64,000 nt of DNA. Source: Girardinichthys multiradiatus. Its lineage: Eukaryota; Chordata; Actinopteri; Cyprinodontiformes; Goodeidae. The stretch covers positions 41,569,675 to 41,633,674 of the forward strand of contig NC_061812.1 in NCBI RefSeq assembly GCF_021462225.1, in the 5' to 3' direction. Positions 1-30,300 of this stretch are shown one piece after another. The notes beneath the pieces are model-generated. The model did no database searches, had not been told where the DNA came from, and saw only the letters and a list, made by a program, of their open reading frames with translations. Numbering within the stretch: the first letter of the stretch is position 1; each line of letters starts with the position of its first letter. A program made the translations under genes and the position numbers.

Positions 1-10
1 TAACTTCCAG

Positions 11-75
11 CGGGACAGCGACTCTATACAAACCCCTACAGCTTCAATGAGATGGTTTACGTCAAAGACTACTAA
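11..75 (+). CDS. Possible terminal exon of an unidentified gene
   Basis: After a splice-acceptor-like TTCCAG at 5-10, one frame reads GQRLYTNPYSFNEMVYVKDY and stops at 73-75. The phase implies one base from an upstream exon outside the window. The composition looks protein-like rather than random, and the strand matches the three downstream genes. I do not recognise the family. A chance open frame of about 21 codons cannot be excluded. Confidence 0.3.
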
Positions 76-2840
76 TGTGTTAAATTGACCCAGTCAAGAT
101 TTGTAGCTGTTATTGCAGTGAAAGGTGGACTTAGGGGAGCCAAAAACAAAATTTTATCTGTAAAACATAGAAAATCACGTATGATTTTCCTTATACTTCA
201 GGTATGCACTACGTTCTGATGGTCTATCTCTTTAAAATCCCAAATAAAACACGTTGGAGTTTGTGCAAAATGTTCAGGGAGCATCAATACTTTTACATGG
301 TACAGTAAAATGAACGGGGTCAAGAAATGTAGCGTTACGGTGATCAGGCAAAGGTGCCAAAATGTTCAAATGTTTTAGCTGACACTGGTAGAAAACATAT
401 GTGCTAACAATAATCCTCTGTGAGTTCAGTATAATGAAAGTTTACGATGTCACTTAATTAGAGTTGTTAGACTGATGTTGTGTTGTGATTGTCTTGATTC
501 TAGATACAAATGAGTGCTGGGAATTAAATATAGCCTGTTTAGACCTCAACAGACTAGTTCAACCAGTAAATAAACCCTTTGGGCTGGAGTGGAACCTGTT
601 GTATGCTTGTAGCATATGACTTTAGGACAACCAATAAACTACAAGCTGGATTTGAGTGTCATGCAGAGCACTTTATAAACATCTTAAGCCTTAATTCCTA
701 ATGAAATAGTCACCAAGAGAGATGACAGGCAGTAGTAACAGGGTTTGCTATCAGGAAAGTTAAAGATACTCTTCAACATCTGCTGAAGGTCTGGGTGTTA
801 GTCTGTAAATAGTGAGGATGGTACTTATGAGTTTAACACTGACATTTTATTCCCAAGTAATCTCATAACACTATAGTATAAAATAACCTCACCACACCTT
901 CTACCCCAAGTGAACATTATTGGTTGTGTGAGCAGGGCTGCTGCAGTGTTCAGTGAAGGTGTGAGCAGGTCTCATGCCATTCAGTCTTTGAAAATAGAAG
1001 TAATACTGGTATTTGTAGGGACTTTCATTCATGTGCTTGGGGTATTTTGGTTTAAAAAAAAAAAAAAAGAATAAATTTTACATGATTTCTACTATATGGT
1101 GCATCATTATTCATTTTATAATCAGACTTGGTAGCATTTAGAGAAGCCATGGAGGCATCAATAAAACAAAACAATTGTTTGGTGTAACATTTTTTATTTA
1201 TGTCTTTTGTCAGTTTATATACTTGAAGCATTGCCATTGTAGAACTAATTTGAATGTGATTATTTAAGTCTGTGATTCTATTTTTACACTGAGTTACAAA
1301 GTGTAGCAGAATGTGGAATGTCATCTTTTCAGCTTCACAGATCTTCTCCCAGCTCATTAAAACCTGAAATCAAAGACCAAACTGCTGTGCACTGGGGGTC
1401 AGAAAGGTATTTTTCATATTATGTACTCTGTAAATATAAAATAAATGCTAAGGCAAATGTATTCAAACTATATTATATTTATGAACCTATAACATTTTGT
1501 AGCCATCTACTGTAGCTATCGGTGCTGGAATTGCCAGTGTGTGTTTAAACCGTGTTATCCAGCAGTGTGATGTGTTGATATATGATTTATGATATAATTT
1601 TCTTCTTTTTCTTCAGGATATATAAATGCACCTGTTTTATCTTTCTCTTGTCTCATTATAATCAGGCCTGTGAAATTTGACTTAACAGACCTGCTCTCTG
1701 CTGTATGTATAAGATTTTGCATTTGTTCTACTAAATAAAGTGTCATGTTGAAACTACCGTTAATTTCATCTGAAGTATTTTTCCCCAAGACTTGTGGCAG
1801 TAGTAGAAGCTTTGTTGAAACTGATCTTTTTAATTAAGCCTAAATGTTCTAGTTTTATGATATCTTTGCTTCAAAATAAATCATCTTTATCAGATTGGTG
1901 AATTGATATTCATTTGCCAGCTAATTCATATAAACTGTTCTCCATATAAAATGTTTTTACATCTCCCTAAGAAATTATGGGATTTATCCATGACAGATCC
2001 TGCATACGTCTTACTATATACTTGCTGATCAATCATTTGGAAACATATGAATGAAAATTAAACCACAATAAAAAGAGCAATTTGTCTGAAAACAATATGA
2101 ATAAAACTTTAAAGATACAGTAACTCTGTATTTGGGCCAGAATGGAAGATGCTGTTTGTGGAACCAATTACCCTGCAGAGTTGGAAAATAAGGCACCAGG
2201 TTATTTTAGTGAAACTCTGCCCTCTAGCGATGACATTTTCCATTTTTAAGAAGAATCTCCTATATTCAGTACCTTGCACTTGAACTTTTTCTTCATTTTT
2301 CTTTTTGCAACTAGTGATAGTTGATTGAGGCATTATTGGGCTATGAAACGCGCCTTTGCACAGTGGTTTGATGGAGTCGCATCGTGAGCTACCGCACATG
2401 TGAAGCCTCGGGTGTCAAATGACTATCTCTAGTTACAACCACAATCTTTATTGTTTGATTGGAATTTTATGACAGACCAACTCAAAGTAGCGCATATTTG
2501 GAAAATAGAAGGAGGGGCTGTTGCCCCCACCTATTTACAGACCCAAGCAGATCTCAGTCAAAGACCCAGATTGAACAGAACACATAGTGATAAAAAAGAG
2601 AGGAGACACAAATGTCTAAAACATTTTTTGAAGGGCCCTATTATATATAAAAACAAGATTGGACATAAAGTAAAAATGTTCTTAAATGGAAAAGTTGAGG
2701 TGATTATTTAGAAAAAGTGGGTCAGTTTGCCAGTGGTTTTGTTGGGTCTTAATTTTAAATCATTAACATTAATGGATAAATTCCTTTTCAATTCAGATTG
2801 AGTTGAGTGTCAGAAATGGAGAACTTTTGTTTTTGTCTAT
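76..2840. other. AT-rich spacer, possible 3' UTR at its start
   Basis: No gene is supported here. If 11-75 is a real last exon, the first part would be its 3' UTR; an AATAAA lies at about 1733-1738. Short open frames in this stretch are low-complexity and have no family resemblance. Confidence 0.4.
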
Positions 2841-2849
2841 TATAACTCC

Positions 2850-3015
2850 TAAAAGGATGTTAAGGGTCTTGTCCTACAGGAAGGTGAACCTCGGTTTTTT
2901 GCAGCCCCCAACAGGTTGCCTTAAACAATTGCCCCATATTTACCTCCATTGGGCTATCAACTCTGACCAGGTTCTCTGTATCCCCACATTATGATACTGC
3001 CACCACTATATTTCA
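2850..3015 (-). mobile_element. Tc1-like transposon relic, left piece
   Basis: The strand shown carries degraded text typical of reverse-oriented fish Tc1 transposase genes: a segment for the 'AAGGTGAACCTC' region, then one near 'ATGATACTGCCACCAC', the complement of the region coding for the conserved GGGSIM stretch. It appears continued by the piece at 4930-5235, with the LINE relic between them. No open frame remains. Confidence 0.5.
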
Positions 3016-3129
3016 CTGTGTTTCTACTACACACAGTGTGTTCATATTGCAACACTGAAGTCTGAACAGACAGCTCAATCATATTTTCATTATGTAAAAA
3101 ATAGGCAGTGTAAAACTCTCAGCTAAGTG

Positions 3130-4660
3130 AAGTTGCTGATCCTTAAAGTACCCCGCATGCCATACTCTTGAGTCGCAGCTTAGGTTGATTAATTTGTATA
3201 AACTGTTGTCTGTTAGATATATAGCTCTTTAACCAATCCAACACACCACCTCTAAAAACCATGCTACCCCAGCTTTCTAAATAGTATATCATAGTTGACA
3301 GTATCAAATGCTTTTTTTAGATCTAGAAACACTCCAGGAGTTATTTCTCCTACGAAGTCCATCAATGCTAGACCTGTTGATCTATTATTCCTAAACCCAT
3401 ATCGATTGTCTGTCAGCAACTCGTGTTTGTCAACAAAGCTTTCTTGTATTTTTGAGGATTGAGAAAGTACCGATATTTGCTTATAATTATTGAAATTGTG
3501 CTTGTCTCCTTATTCATAAATGGGAACAACTTTGGCTATTGTCATTTTATTTGGAAGAATGCCATTTTGAAAGTACAGGTTACAGATTTACACCAAAGGT
3601 TTTACGATACCATCAATAAAACTGTTTTTATACCAGTATCATTCCAGTCTGTATTGGTTTTACTCTTGAAACCATTTACAATATCATAAATCTCTCTTCT
3701 ACTCTTCTCAGAATCATGAGGCTGTCATTCCTTTCATCATCATCTAACATGTCTATTTCCGTCTCTAACCTTTATTGCCTCCACTAGTATTGGTCCTATG
3801 TTTACAAAGAATGTGTTAAATCCATTTACTACTGCACTACTGCATCAGTCTTATATGATTTTCATTCTCAGTAAAGTATAGGGCATAGTCATTATTTCTT
3901 ATTCTGTTTTCTATTAGACTGTTTAATATATTCCAGATACTTTTAGTGTTATATTTATGGTATCCTAACTTAGGGTCGCACAGTGTGAAGTTACTCTAGT
4001 CGATCATGTTATCAGGGGCAAAAACCATACTATACATAATATTAATATATCCATCTGTATTTTTATACTGATTAGGATTTAGCAAATCAATAATAAAGTT
4101 CCACCAAATATATATGTCTTTCTGGTTTAAGTTGAAAAACAACCTCTCCAAACCTTATTAAAGGTTTCAATCTTGAATCCTGGTGTTCTATAGATACAAC
4201 TAATGATTAGATTTATTTTATTTTCCATCCTAATTTTTACTGGTAAACATTCCATTTCATCATCGGTAGTAGTCTTCATCCAGTTTACTATGTTGAACTC
4301 TAATTTTTATCAATATAAATGGACACTCCACCTCCTTTTTATGTGTCTTATCTAAACGCAGAAATTCATATCCATTTAGTTCAGGAGCAGATGTCCAGGT
4401 TGACTGTATTTTTTCTACTATCTGAATAGTCTTGCCTGCCTAGCAATATCAGCATTATTCTTTTTTGGATGTTGATTAATATAGACATTTGTACCTTTAG
4501 GTTTGCGCCCATGCTTGAGAAGTTCTTTCTTTTTTCTGTTTGCAGATGATAGTGGCTGGTTTCTATTTTTCATTTTTCCCTGGCAGAGGGTGGCACTTTG
4601 GAATATCTTTGTTTTCCAAATGTATGTTTTTACTGTCAAAGAAAGCAAGTATTTGTTGCT
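3130..4660 (-). mobile_element. Non-LTR retrotransposon (LINE) relic, endonuclease to RT
   Basis: Read on the minus strand, a segment at about 4400-4150 resembles the late part of a LINE endonuclease, including IVSCIYRTPG-like text (here LIISCIYRTPG). A segment at about 3430-3280 resembles the start of a LINE reverse transcriptase, with YGFRNNRSTGLAL followed by GVFLDLKKAFDTVNYDIL, the palm motif containing the first catalytic aspartate. The intervening sequence has stops and frameshifts. The YADD-containing second half of the palm was not found. This is a decayed, truncated copy; the clade was not determined. Confidence 0.65.
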
Positions 4661-4929
4661 CTAGTGAGCTCACATGCTGAGGTACTGGTGGTTTTAAACA
4701 CCAAAGAAAACTGGTGTCTAATACCGCCATCTACAGGGGACATGCCTCCACTACCCCACCTCTAAAATAAAACCTTTTTTCCGTCAAGGAAATCTTAGTA
4801 GCAATTTCTACTTATGTTTTACAGGTGCAACATTTTGAGCCTACAGAACTAGAAAGAAGCTGCTATCAGTATACTCTTTCTATTTTGGGATGCTGGATTA
4901 AACTTTACGATATTATTGTGGGACATTAT

Positions 4930-5235
4930 TTTGATCATTTAACCCACCTTGAAACTTCTTCCCATGTTTATCCTTAACCTGTCTGCTGCGTTTCTTGGCC
5001 TTCACGATGCTGTTTGTTAACTAAGATTCTCTAACAAATCTCGGATGCCTTCACGGAACAGCTCTATAACCAAAATCAAATTGCACACGCAGTCTATTCT
5101 CTAGTTATAAGACTTCTGAATGCAATTGTCTGCACTACATTTTATTTCAGGGTATCAGAATAAATGGTGACGAATACACGTTTACGCACACTTTTCCGAC
5201 TTTTTATTTGTAGTGTCAACGTGTTCGTTTATCGC
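4930..5235 (-). mobile_element. Tc1-like transposon relic, right piece
   Basis: This stretch contains degraded versions of motifs recurrent in the fish Tc1 relics of this window: 'CTTGGCCTTCACGATGCTG', 'TTCTCTAACAAATCTC', and the internal edge of a terminal repeat near 5190. It sits just beyond the LINE relic and probably completes the Tc1 copy begun at 2850. Confidence 0.5.
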
Positions 5236-5934
5236 CTTGTGATGAAAAAAATAAAACTCATGAATCAGAAATAAGTTGGAAGCATTATTATTTAACGAGG
5301 AAATTCTGGTAACGCGCAGGCCCTGTCCTCTCAGCTGGTAACAGAAAAATAGATGCTTAATTTAGCCATATACACACTTTTTATAGAGAATGTGCAGCCA
5401 TGTAAAAGACTAGACGGGGAGTGTCCCGGTTTAGACTAATGACACTCATTGTTGGTCTCCACGGATCCAGAAAGATCATCCATCACTCATTCCTCTGCTG
5501 CACGCACTCTTCTGCCAGTTCCTGCACACAACACTTACACACACACACACTCAAATATTTGTGTTCCTCTTACATGGTCATATTAGGTAATAAACAGACC
5601 CACGATAAGTTATTCTGCTTACACTTTCCGTATCAACTGTTGTACACACCATTACGATTTATGAATTACTTTTCTCAATCCCCAGAGTTACAGACGTATT
5701 AACACACTTCATTTAAGACATGATATAATGCAGACTAAATAAACAAGGTAAGATTATGCTGACTAGAATTTGACTGATTATTCAGTCTGTCTTATTAACT
5801 GCATAAATGAAACTTAATTAAAGCAATCACTAAATAATGTTTAAGGAAACTTCAACTGGAGAATTATTTGTTCTCCATAATAAAAAAATAAAAACATACA
5901 TCAGGTTCCTTTCACTTCACAATTAGTTTTTTGA

Positions 5935-6234
5935 AAAATGACAAAGACTTCGTTCCGCCTCCGGAAGCGCAGCTGGTTGTAAATAAACGCGGCAGCAGCG
6001 GCGGCGGCAGCGGCGGCAGAGCGGCGGCGGAGGCAGCAGCAGCGGCGGCGGCACTAGACCCTCCTCTCAGAGGGAGGAATGATGAGACGAGCAGCCCGGA
6101 ACTGAAACACTCCACTCCGCCGCGTCGGCTTCGCGTTGTTTCCCGCCTTACAAATAATAATAGTGCGTCATAACTTCAAAGAGCCGACAGCAACGCAACA
6201 CCTCTGTTCGACCTCCCAAAGAATAACGCATCAG
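5935..6234 (+). promoter_or_regulatory. GC-rich promoter / untranslated first exon of the SR-protein kinase
   Basis: This is the only strongly GC-rich, CpG-rich stretch upstream of the kinase, within AT-rich surroundings. It contains a run of CGG and CAG triplets at about 5990-6055. It ends in a consensus donor, CATCAG|GTAAGA, after 6234. The next matching acceptor, TTTTAG at 7367-7372, opens the exon with the kinase ATG (7406). I infer a 5' UTR exon ending at 6234. The transcription start cannot be placed. Confidence 0.6.
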
Positions 6235-7405
6235 GTAAGAAAAAAAAAAAAAAAATCATTATTTAAAGTCACAATTTTAAGAAATAATACGAAAATACAA
6301 CAAAACAACGCGCATTTACAGTACAATGATAAATAGCCTATAACTAGCCATAAAAGACCGTAGTTAATTAGCTAATTGTCCTCAGAACAAAGTTGGCAAA
6401 CCTTTCACAAAATTTAAGTAAGTATAAAAAAACAAAAACTAAAAAACTAATTTGCAATATTATAACTAATTTAAAATAATATTTTAGAGCTTGCTTTGGA
6501 CATTATTCAGACTTTACTTTGGTTGCTAGTGTGTGATGTTACCTTGAGTTGGTGTTCTCAAGCATTTTTCACTCTTCACGATTGGTAATTATCCTGTCCA
6601 ACAGTAGAGTCCATACAATTGATTAATGTCGTAAAACAATGATACACAATAGCAATAAATAAACAGAGAATGCTAACTAAATTTGACACAAATATGCACA
6701 AGACACTAAGGCTATGTAAGCCAAGCTGTGACTACTAACAGCTCAATCAGTTCTTCTTGATTCAGTTATGGTGTCAGACAGAATCTAATGTGTTTATTAG
6801 GCGTCCCCTGGAGCATGTTTGGCATTTTTAGCAAGCCAAACTATGATTAGTAGCCTTACACTGTATAATTTAGAAATATGTGATCAGATATAACAGTTTG
6901 TCAGGTCTACGAAGTATCAAAAACTGAATTAGAGTTGTTAAAGCTGTTAGAAATGTGTTAATTTGTTAGTAATTGGAATGTTAAATGTGTCTAAATTCAT
7001 ATAACTTGATCTCCTGTGGACAACAATATCTCTTGATCCTTCTTTTATCCATGTCAGTCCAAACAGAAAAGACAAAAAAATGGCCCCAGATGGTTTTTTT
7101 AGAGCCCACAGAGTTCATGTGAACAACAGTGGGTCCCACTGCAGCAGTTATGCAGGCTCAAGTAGAGTCTAGTTGCAGCTGGGAGGGTGTCAGAGGCTAT
7201 TTACGTTGACATACCATTCACCCAGTTAAAAATAAAGATACACACCCATTGGCCCTCTTAAAATATCATTGCACACAACCTATTGCAGCCAGTAGGTACA
7301 TGCACATACTAACTGCCAGAGAAGAGATGTACCTTCAGTTTCTGAATGTATTCAAATGCCTTTTTGTTTTAGTCTTTCCGTGAGTGTTGCTGTCCAACAG
7401 TCAGC

Positions 7406-25418
<18,013 letters not shown>

Positions 25419-25524
25419 AGACAGCAGCGTCATGTCATTCAGAGCACAGCAGACAATCAATGTTAAACAGGACTCAGCTTGTTGCTCGGTGCTGGCATCA
25501 GTAAAAGCACGCATCTTACCTCCC

Positions 25525-25600
25525 TCCCTCTGTCCTTCGTTCCTTCCCTCCTTCCTTCATTTCTCCCTCCCCCTCCCTCCTTCCTTCCTTTTTCCTTCCA
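25525..25600 (+). repeat. CCTTCC-rich pyrimidine tract in kinase 3' UTR
   Basis: About 75 bases of almost pure C/T, mainly CTTCC and CCTCC units, begin about 105 bases after the kinase stop codon. It is probably simple repeat within the 3' UTR. Confidence 0.7.
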
Positions 25601-25752
25601 GTTTCCACATTTAAATCCTGCTTACTGTATAAAAATCTGCCACATATTCTTGGTAATTTTAGTATTTTAACATTTTAAAATGACTACAAAGGACTGAGAA
25701 CTCCTTACCTGGAAAGTTAAGTCTATAAACAATATGTTGTTTTTTTTTTTAC

Positions 25753-25758
25753 AATAAA
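25753..25758 (+). terminator. Polyadenylation signal AATAAA of the kinase gene
   Basis: AATAAA follows a T-run 335 bases after the stop codon, on the right strand. A second TTTAATAAAC occurs about 40 bases on. Either may serve as the signal. Confidence 0.6.
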
Positions 25759-26249
25759 GTGTAAGACCTCTGGTCTATTTATCATGCTGAAGTTTTAATA
25801 AACTGATATCAAATGGATTTTAATTTTAGTTCTATAATAAATAATCATTAACTCTCCTGAAAGAGCTCTTCTAATAACCTAGCGGTAAACCAATCTAAAG
25901 TAAAAACTGATTTACTCAAACTGCTCCAAAAACCTTTCAGGGATTAATACATTTTTAAAATAGGAGTCTATATGTTGGAAAACAATTGACCGTCTGTGAC
26001 AGCAGCTTAATTGTGGAGAAAAGACCAAAGCATTTAAGAGGAAACAGGTTATCTACATTGAAAAGATTTTCTCTTTAGTCTAAAAATAAGGCAAAAAATA
26101 CTTCTGTACATGTTTTTTTTAAAGGATTTCAGTAAGCTGCACATTCCTTGCATGCCCGCATTCAGCTCAGCTCTGCGTAGGGGGATGGAAGGGAGAAGAG
26201 GGAGGAGTTAGTTTCATGTAAACGCAGGCATATGTCCAGCTTTTAAAAA

Positions 26250-26317
26250 AACTCACATTTCCCTCGAGCAGCGACGAGAGGTGAGAAGGGGACAGGGAAT
26301 ACCACCTGCCTGCATGT
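26250..26317 (+). promoter_or_regulatory. Candidate untranslated first exon / promoter of comt
   Basis: A purine-rich, relatively GC-rich stretch (about 26160-26317) contains a TATA-like CTTTTAAAAAAAC at about 26240 and ends in a consensus donor TGCATGT|GTAAGT after 26317. The first coding exon is preceded by an acceptor TGCAG at 27371. This arrangement would suit a 5' UTR exon, but the evidence is positional only. Confidence 0.35.
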
Positions 26318-27371
26318 GTAAGTCTCTTCTTTTAGATTGTAAGGAAAGGCCCTTTAAGAAGACATGAGTTATATAATAATTACTCAGAAGACTTCGTTCC
26401 CCTTGTTCTGCTCGTGGTTAGCTGAAAGGGGCCATAGTTCAGCCTCGGTACATGTCTCCTTCTTTCAGAAATGTGTGCTTGTGGTGTTGTGCAATTGTGC
26501 AGATTAAAGATTACATGTCCTCTTGCGATCTTGTTGCACGAGCAATGTGGTCTTTAATATACCTTAAACAGTCTTGCTGTCTCTGCATTTTATTGCTTTA
26601 TGTTAGAGGAGTTATAAGGTAAATGTTGCATCACGATTAATAATTAAAAAAGGCTAGTTTTCTGTTTTAACTGCTAAAATGTACCAGTTCGGGTCAGTAT
26701 TTGAGTTTGCTATGTTCAGAGGAAGCCTGAGTAAATGTTAAAGTCTTGGGTCTCTGCCTTTGGTGACACAGCTCTTAACCCCCAGCTGGTTGCCATGCAA
26801 CTCAAACTGTAAATCAAAAGGGATTACCTCAACTACCATCAAGCTTTCACAGCTGCATTATTACTTCAAGGTAGCCTTTTTCAGCTGCTCTCCCCATTGC
26901 TTCCACAAGGAATGAGTTCTATTTAAGATTCAAGCTGTGCTTTTTCTCCTCTTTCTCTGCTCCTTTTCCTTCCCTGTTTTATCTTTGCACAGGCTCTCCA
27001 TGCAGATTAACAGCTTCTGAGGGTGGGAAAGCTGCTTACAAAGCACTGTTTTGTCACAGTTTATTGCTGCTGATATTAGATAATTTCCTTAGTTCGATTT
27101 TATCTTATTGCGTCTGTGTGTGGGTGTTCAGTTTGGACGCGGCGGCAACACCAGGAGCTGATACTGTATTGTACTCTGCACAGTAAACACCCATCTCATT
27201 ATCTAAATACAAAGGGACAGGTAGGGTGAGGGGAGACATGAGAGCACTTTGATCTTTCTCCTGCAGATGTTTGCATGGTGCCTGCAATTCATTTATCACT
27301 GTCTCTTAATAATTCAACACTACACACTATACTAATGCCTTACTAATTATGCTCTCTTTCTTGGTTGCAGG

Positions 27372-30300
27372 ATGTGGCTGACTCTCCTTTACAGTTGCAC
27401 TGGTGGGGCAGCTCTGCTGTATGCACTGTACAGATGGGTGATCCCCGCTGTGGTGCAGTATCATGCAGGACTCGTGCTTATTTGGCATGATGTTATTGTG
27501 GAAGGATTGCTCAACACACTGACCCAGACCACACGTCCTCAGGTGTGCCTTTCACAAGCTCAGATAACACATTATACGTGCTCAATAGCATCACAAACTC
27601 AAAAACAGTGTGTCCACATCCGCTCACTGACTACTACAATAAACACTCCAAATTACCTGGTTTATGTATTTATCCCATCACCTAATCATATGGCAGTAAT
27701 AATAAAAATAAAATAAAAAATAATAAAAAATATTTATATCCCTTTTAAGTGAAAGGAAAACATTACATCTTGGCCAGCTTTACAGACCTATTGACTCAAA
27801 TGTTTGCCCATTCTCCTTTCTACAACAGTCCAAGGTCAATGAGATTGGATGAAGGTCTATGGACAAACATTTTTAAGTCTTCCACTGATTCTTAATGGCA
27901 TTTAGGCCTGGACTAGTGGTTTCCTGCCTCAAATAGGTTCCCCTCCAGGATTATTTTCTGTTTAGCCCCATCCACCTTCCCCTCAACTGTGATCAGCTTT
28001 TATGTCCCTGCAGATGAAAAGCAACACCACAGCATGATGCTCCCACCACAATGTTTCACTGTGCAGGTGGTGTGTTTAGGGTGATGTGCAGTGTTAGTTT
28101 CCATCACATATAGCATGTAGACGAAAAAGGTCAATGTTAGTCTCATCTGACCAAAATTGACCTTTCAATGTGTTTGCTGTGAGCCTTGCATGACTTGTGG
28201 CAAGCTTTAAATAAGAATTCTTATGGCTTTCTTTTAACAGTGCCATTCCTCCAGTTTGCATAAAGGCCAGATTTGTTGAGTGGACAACTAATAGTTGTCA
28301 ACATATTCTCCCACCTGAGCTATGGATCTTTGCAGCAAATCCAGAGGGCCTCTCGGCTTCTTAGGTGGATTGTCATGTCTTAGTATGTTTGGAGTTGGGC
28401 CATATGCAAATCCAGTTTCGTAGGGTGGATTGAACAGCATTCAATATTAATATATATGCATGCATATGAATATATATTATGTTGTAACTGAACCCTGCCA
28501 TAAATCTCTCCACAACTCTATCTTTACCTGTTTAGTATGTTAATTGGTCTTCAGATTTTCTTTTGTTCACTGGCATTCTTTAACAAACCTCTGAGGGCTT
28601 TAAAGAACAGCTGGATTTATACTGATTTAAAATGCACACAAGTGGACTCTGATTTGTTAGAGTAAAGTTTCCTGATTTCTAATCACACGTCTTAAGCTTC
28701 TCTTGATGTATTCTTTTCCTAACAACCCACAGTTACTCAGCACTTTCTATTGGTCTCACACATAAAGTCTCAATAAAATAGATTCATCTTTGTGGATGTG
28801 AAGGGACAATATGTGAAAACGTTTGAGAGATATGAATACTTTTTCAAGGAACTCTTCATACAATTATGCCAACAAGTGAAATATTGATCTTTTGGATCAC
28901 TAGAGTTTAGCTTTAATGGTGCAAAAACATCTCTGCCTACTAAAATCACCTTGTAGTTCAGAGTGAACCTAAATGATCAAATATGAGGGAAACAAAGAAA
29001 ACAAAAAAAGCAGCTGCTGAGATTAAACTCACCATGTCAAGATAATCATTAACATTAGGCTGGTTGAGCTTCAACAGGAGAAGGCCTTGCTGGGATCCCC
29101 TCCTGTCCGCTAAGAAAACAATTCTTGGGCTCAGCAGGCTCAGCAAAACTACAGAGATCTGCTGAGCCTGCTGTTTGGTCATCTGAGCCTTCTTAAGGCT
29201 CCAGTCCACCTTCGACATTAGACATTAGCGGCATGAAACCTTACTTCCAACCTTGTCAGTATCAGTAAGCCAGGTTCAACTGATATAGGTGTCTTGCTGG
29301 AGTTATCCTAACTCATACCATTTGCTCTTATGAAGTCTTATGCTCAGTGGTCCTGATTGAACACAGGCCCAGAAAGAACCTCAGGGAGTTTGGATCTTGT
29401 TTAAACATGTTTGTATTGTAGGGTTAAATAATTTCAATTACATTTGGTGTCAAAATGTGCTCACTGATGTGAGCTAACAAAATGTTTTTTTGAGCTTTTT
29501 ATGAATGTAAGCTTTTTAATTTAGGTGTCATCTTAGGCCTAAACTGAAGATCACAGCGATGCATTACAGTATCTAAAGTATGTTAATCTTTGGTAACTGT
29601 AGATTACAGTTGTAGTGTTCTTCTAGATCTCGGCTGGTCAATAAATTTGTCTTTATTCCCACCTCTTATATTTATTCAACTCTGATAGCGTCCAGTGGTT
29701 CTACTGTAAGAGCGTTGTTCTCTTAAAACACAAAGTTTACTTTAATACTTCGTACAGTATAGTGGGTCAAAGGAGTAGCAGATCCCTGCATTGTCTATTT
29801 ATATTAAAAATGCACAACTTGTTCTGAAAATCAAGTTGCACATGTCGTAATCAGGAACAACAAAGAATAGTGCTCTGAACAACTTAATCTCGTTGCCAGA
29901 TGTTCCAATCAGTTCTTGTCAAGACCCATTTAGTTAAAGCTTTTAAAAAGAAGAATCATGGGATCCCTAAACGTATTGGATCTGACCCTCAGGGGACCAG
30001 GAATGTCTGCACTGTGCATTTATTTCAATGGTAATCCTTCAAATAGGCATTGATGTTTAGTGGTGTTTTACTAAGCCATGTTGCTTGTTCAGATGGCCAC
30101 AAATGATCTATAGATTTGTCCAAGAGAACCAAGAGCTGTCAGAAGGTTTTCTTTGCATAAACGTGGAATCAAAATGTTGCAGACACATGGAAGCTTCTAA
30201 TCAGTTTTACATGTTATGTAGGATTTATTCTTTGACTTATAGTATTTTACTAGAATTGACAAAATGTTCGCATGGACTAAATATTTGAAAAACAAGAGGT

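Noticed and set aside
5912..6173. Open frames on both strands through the CGG/CAG tract (Gly/Ala-rich)
   Set aside because: They arise from triplet repeats; no conserved domain, and the region fits a 5' UTR exon.
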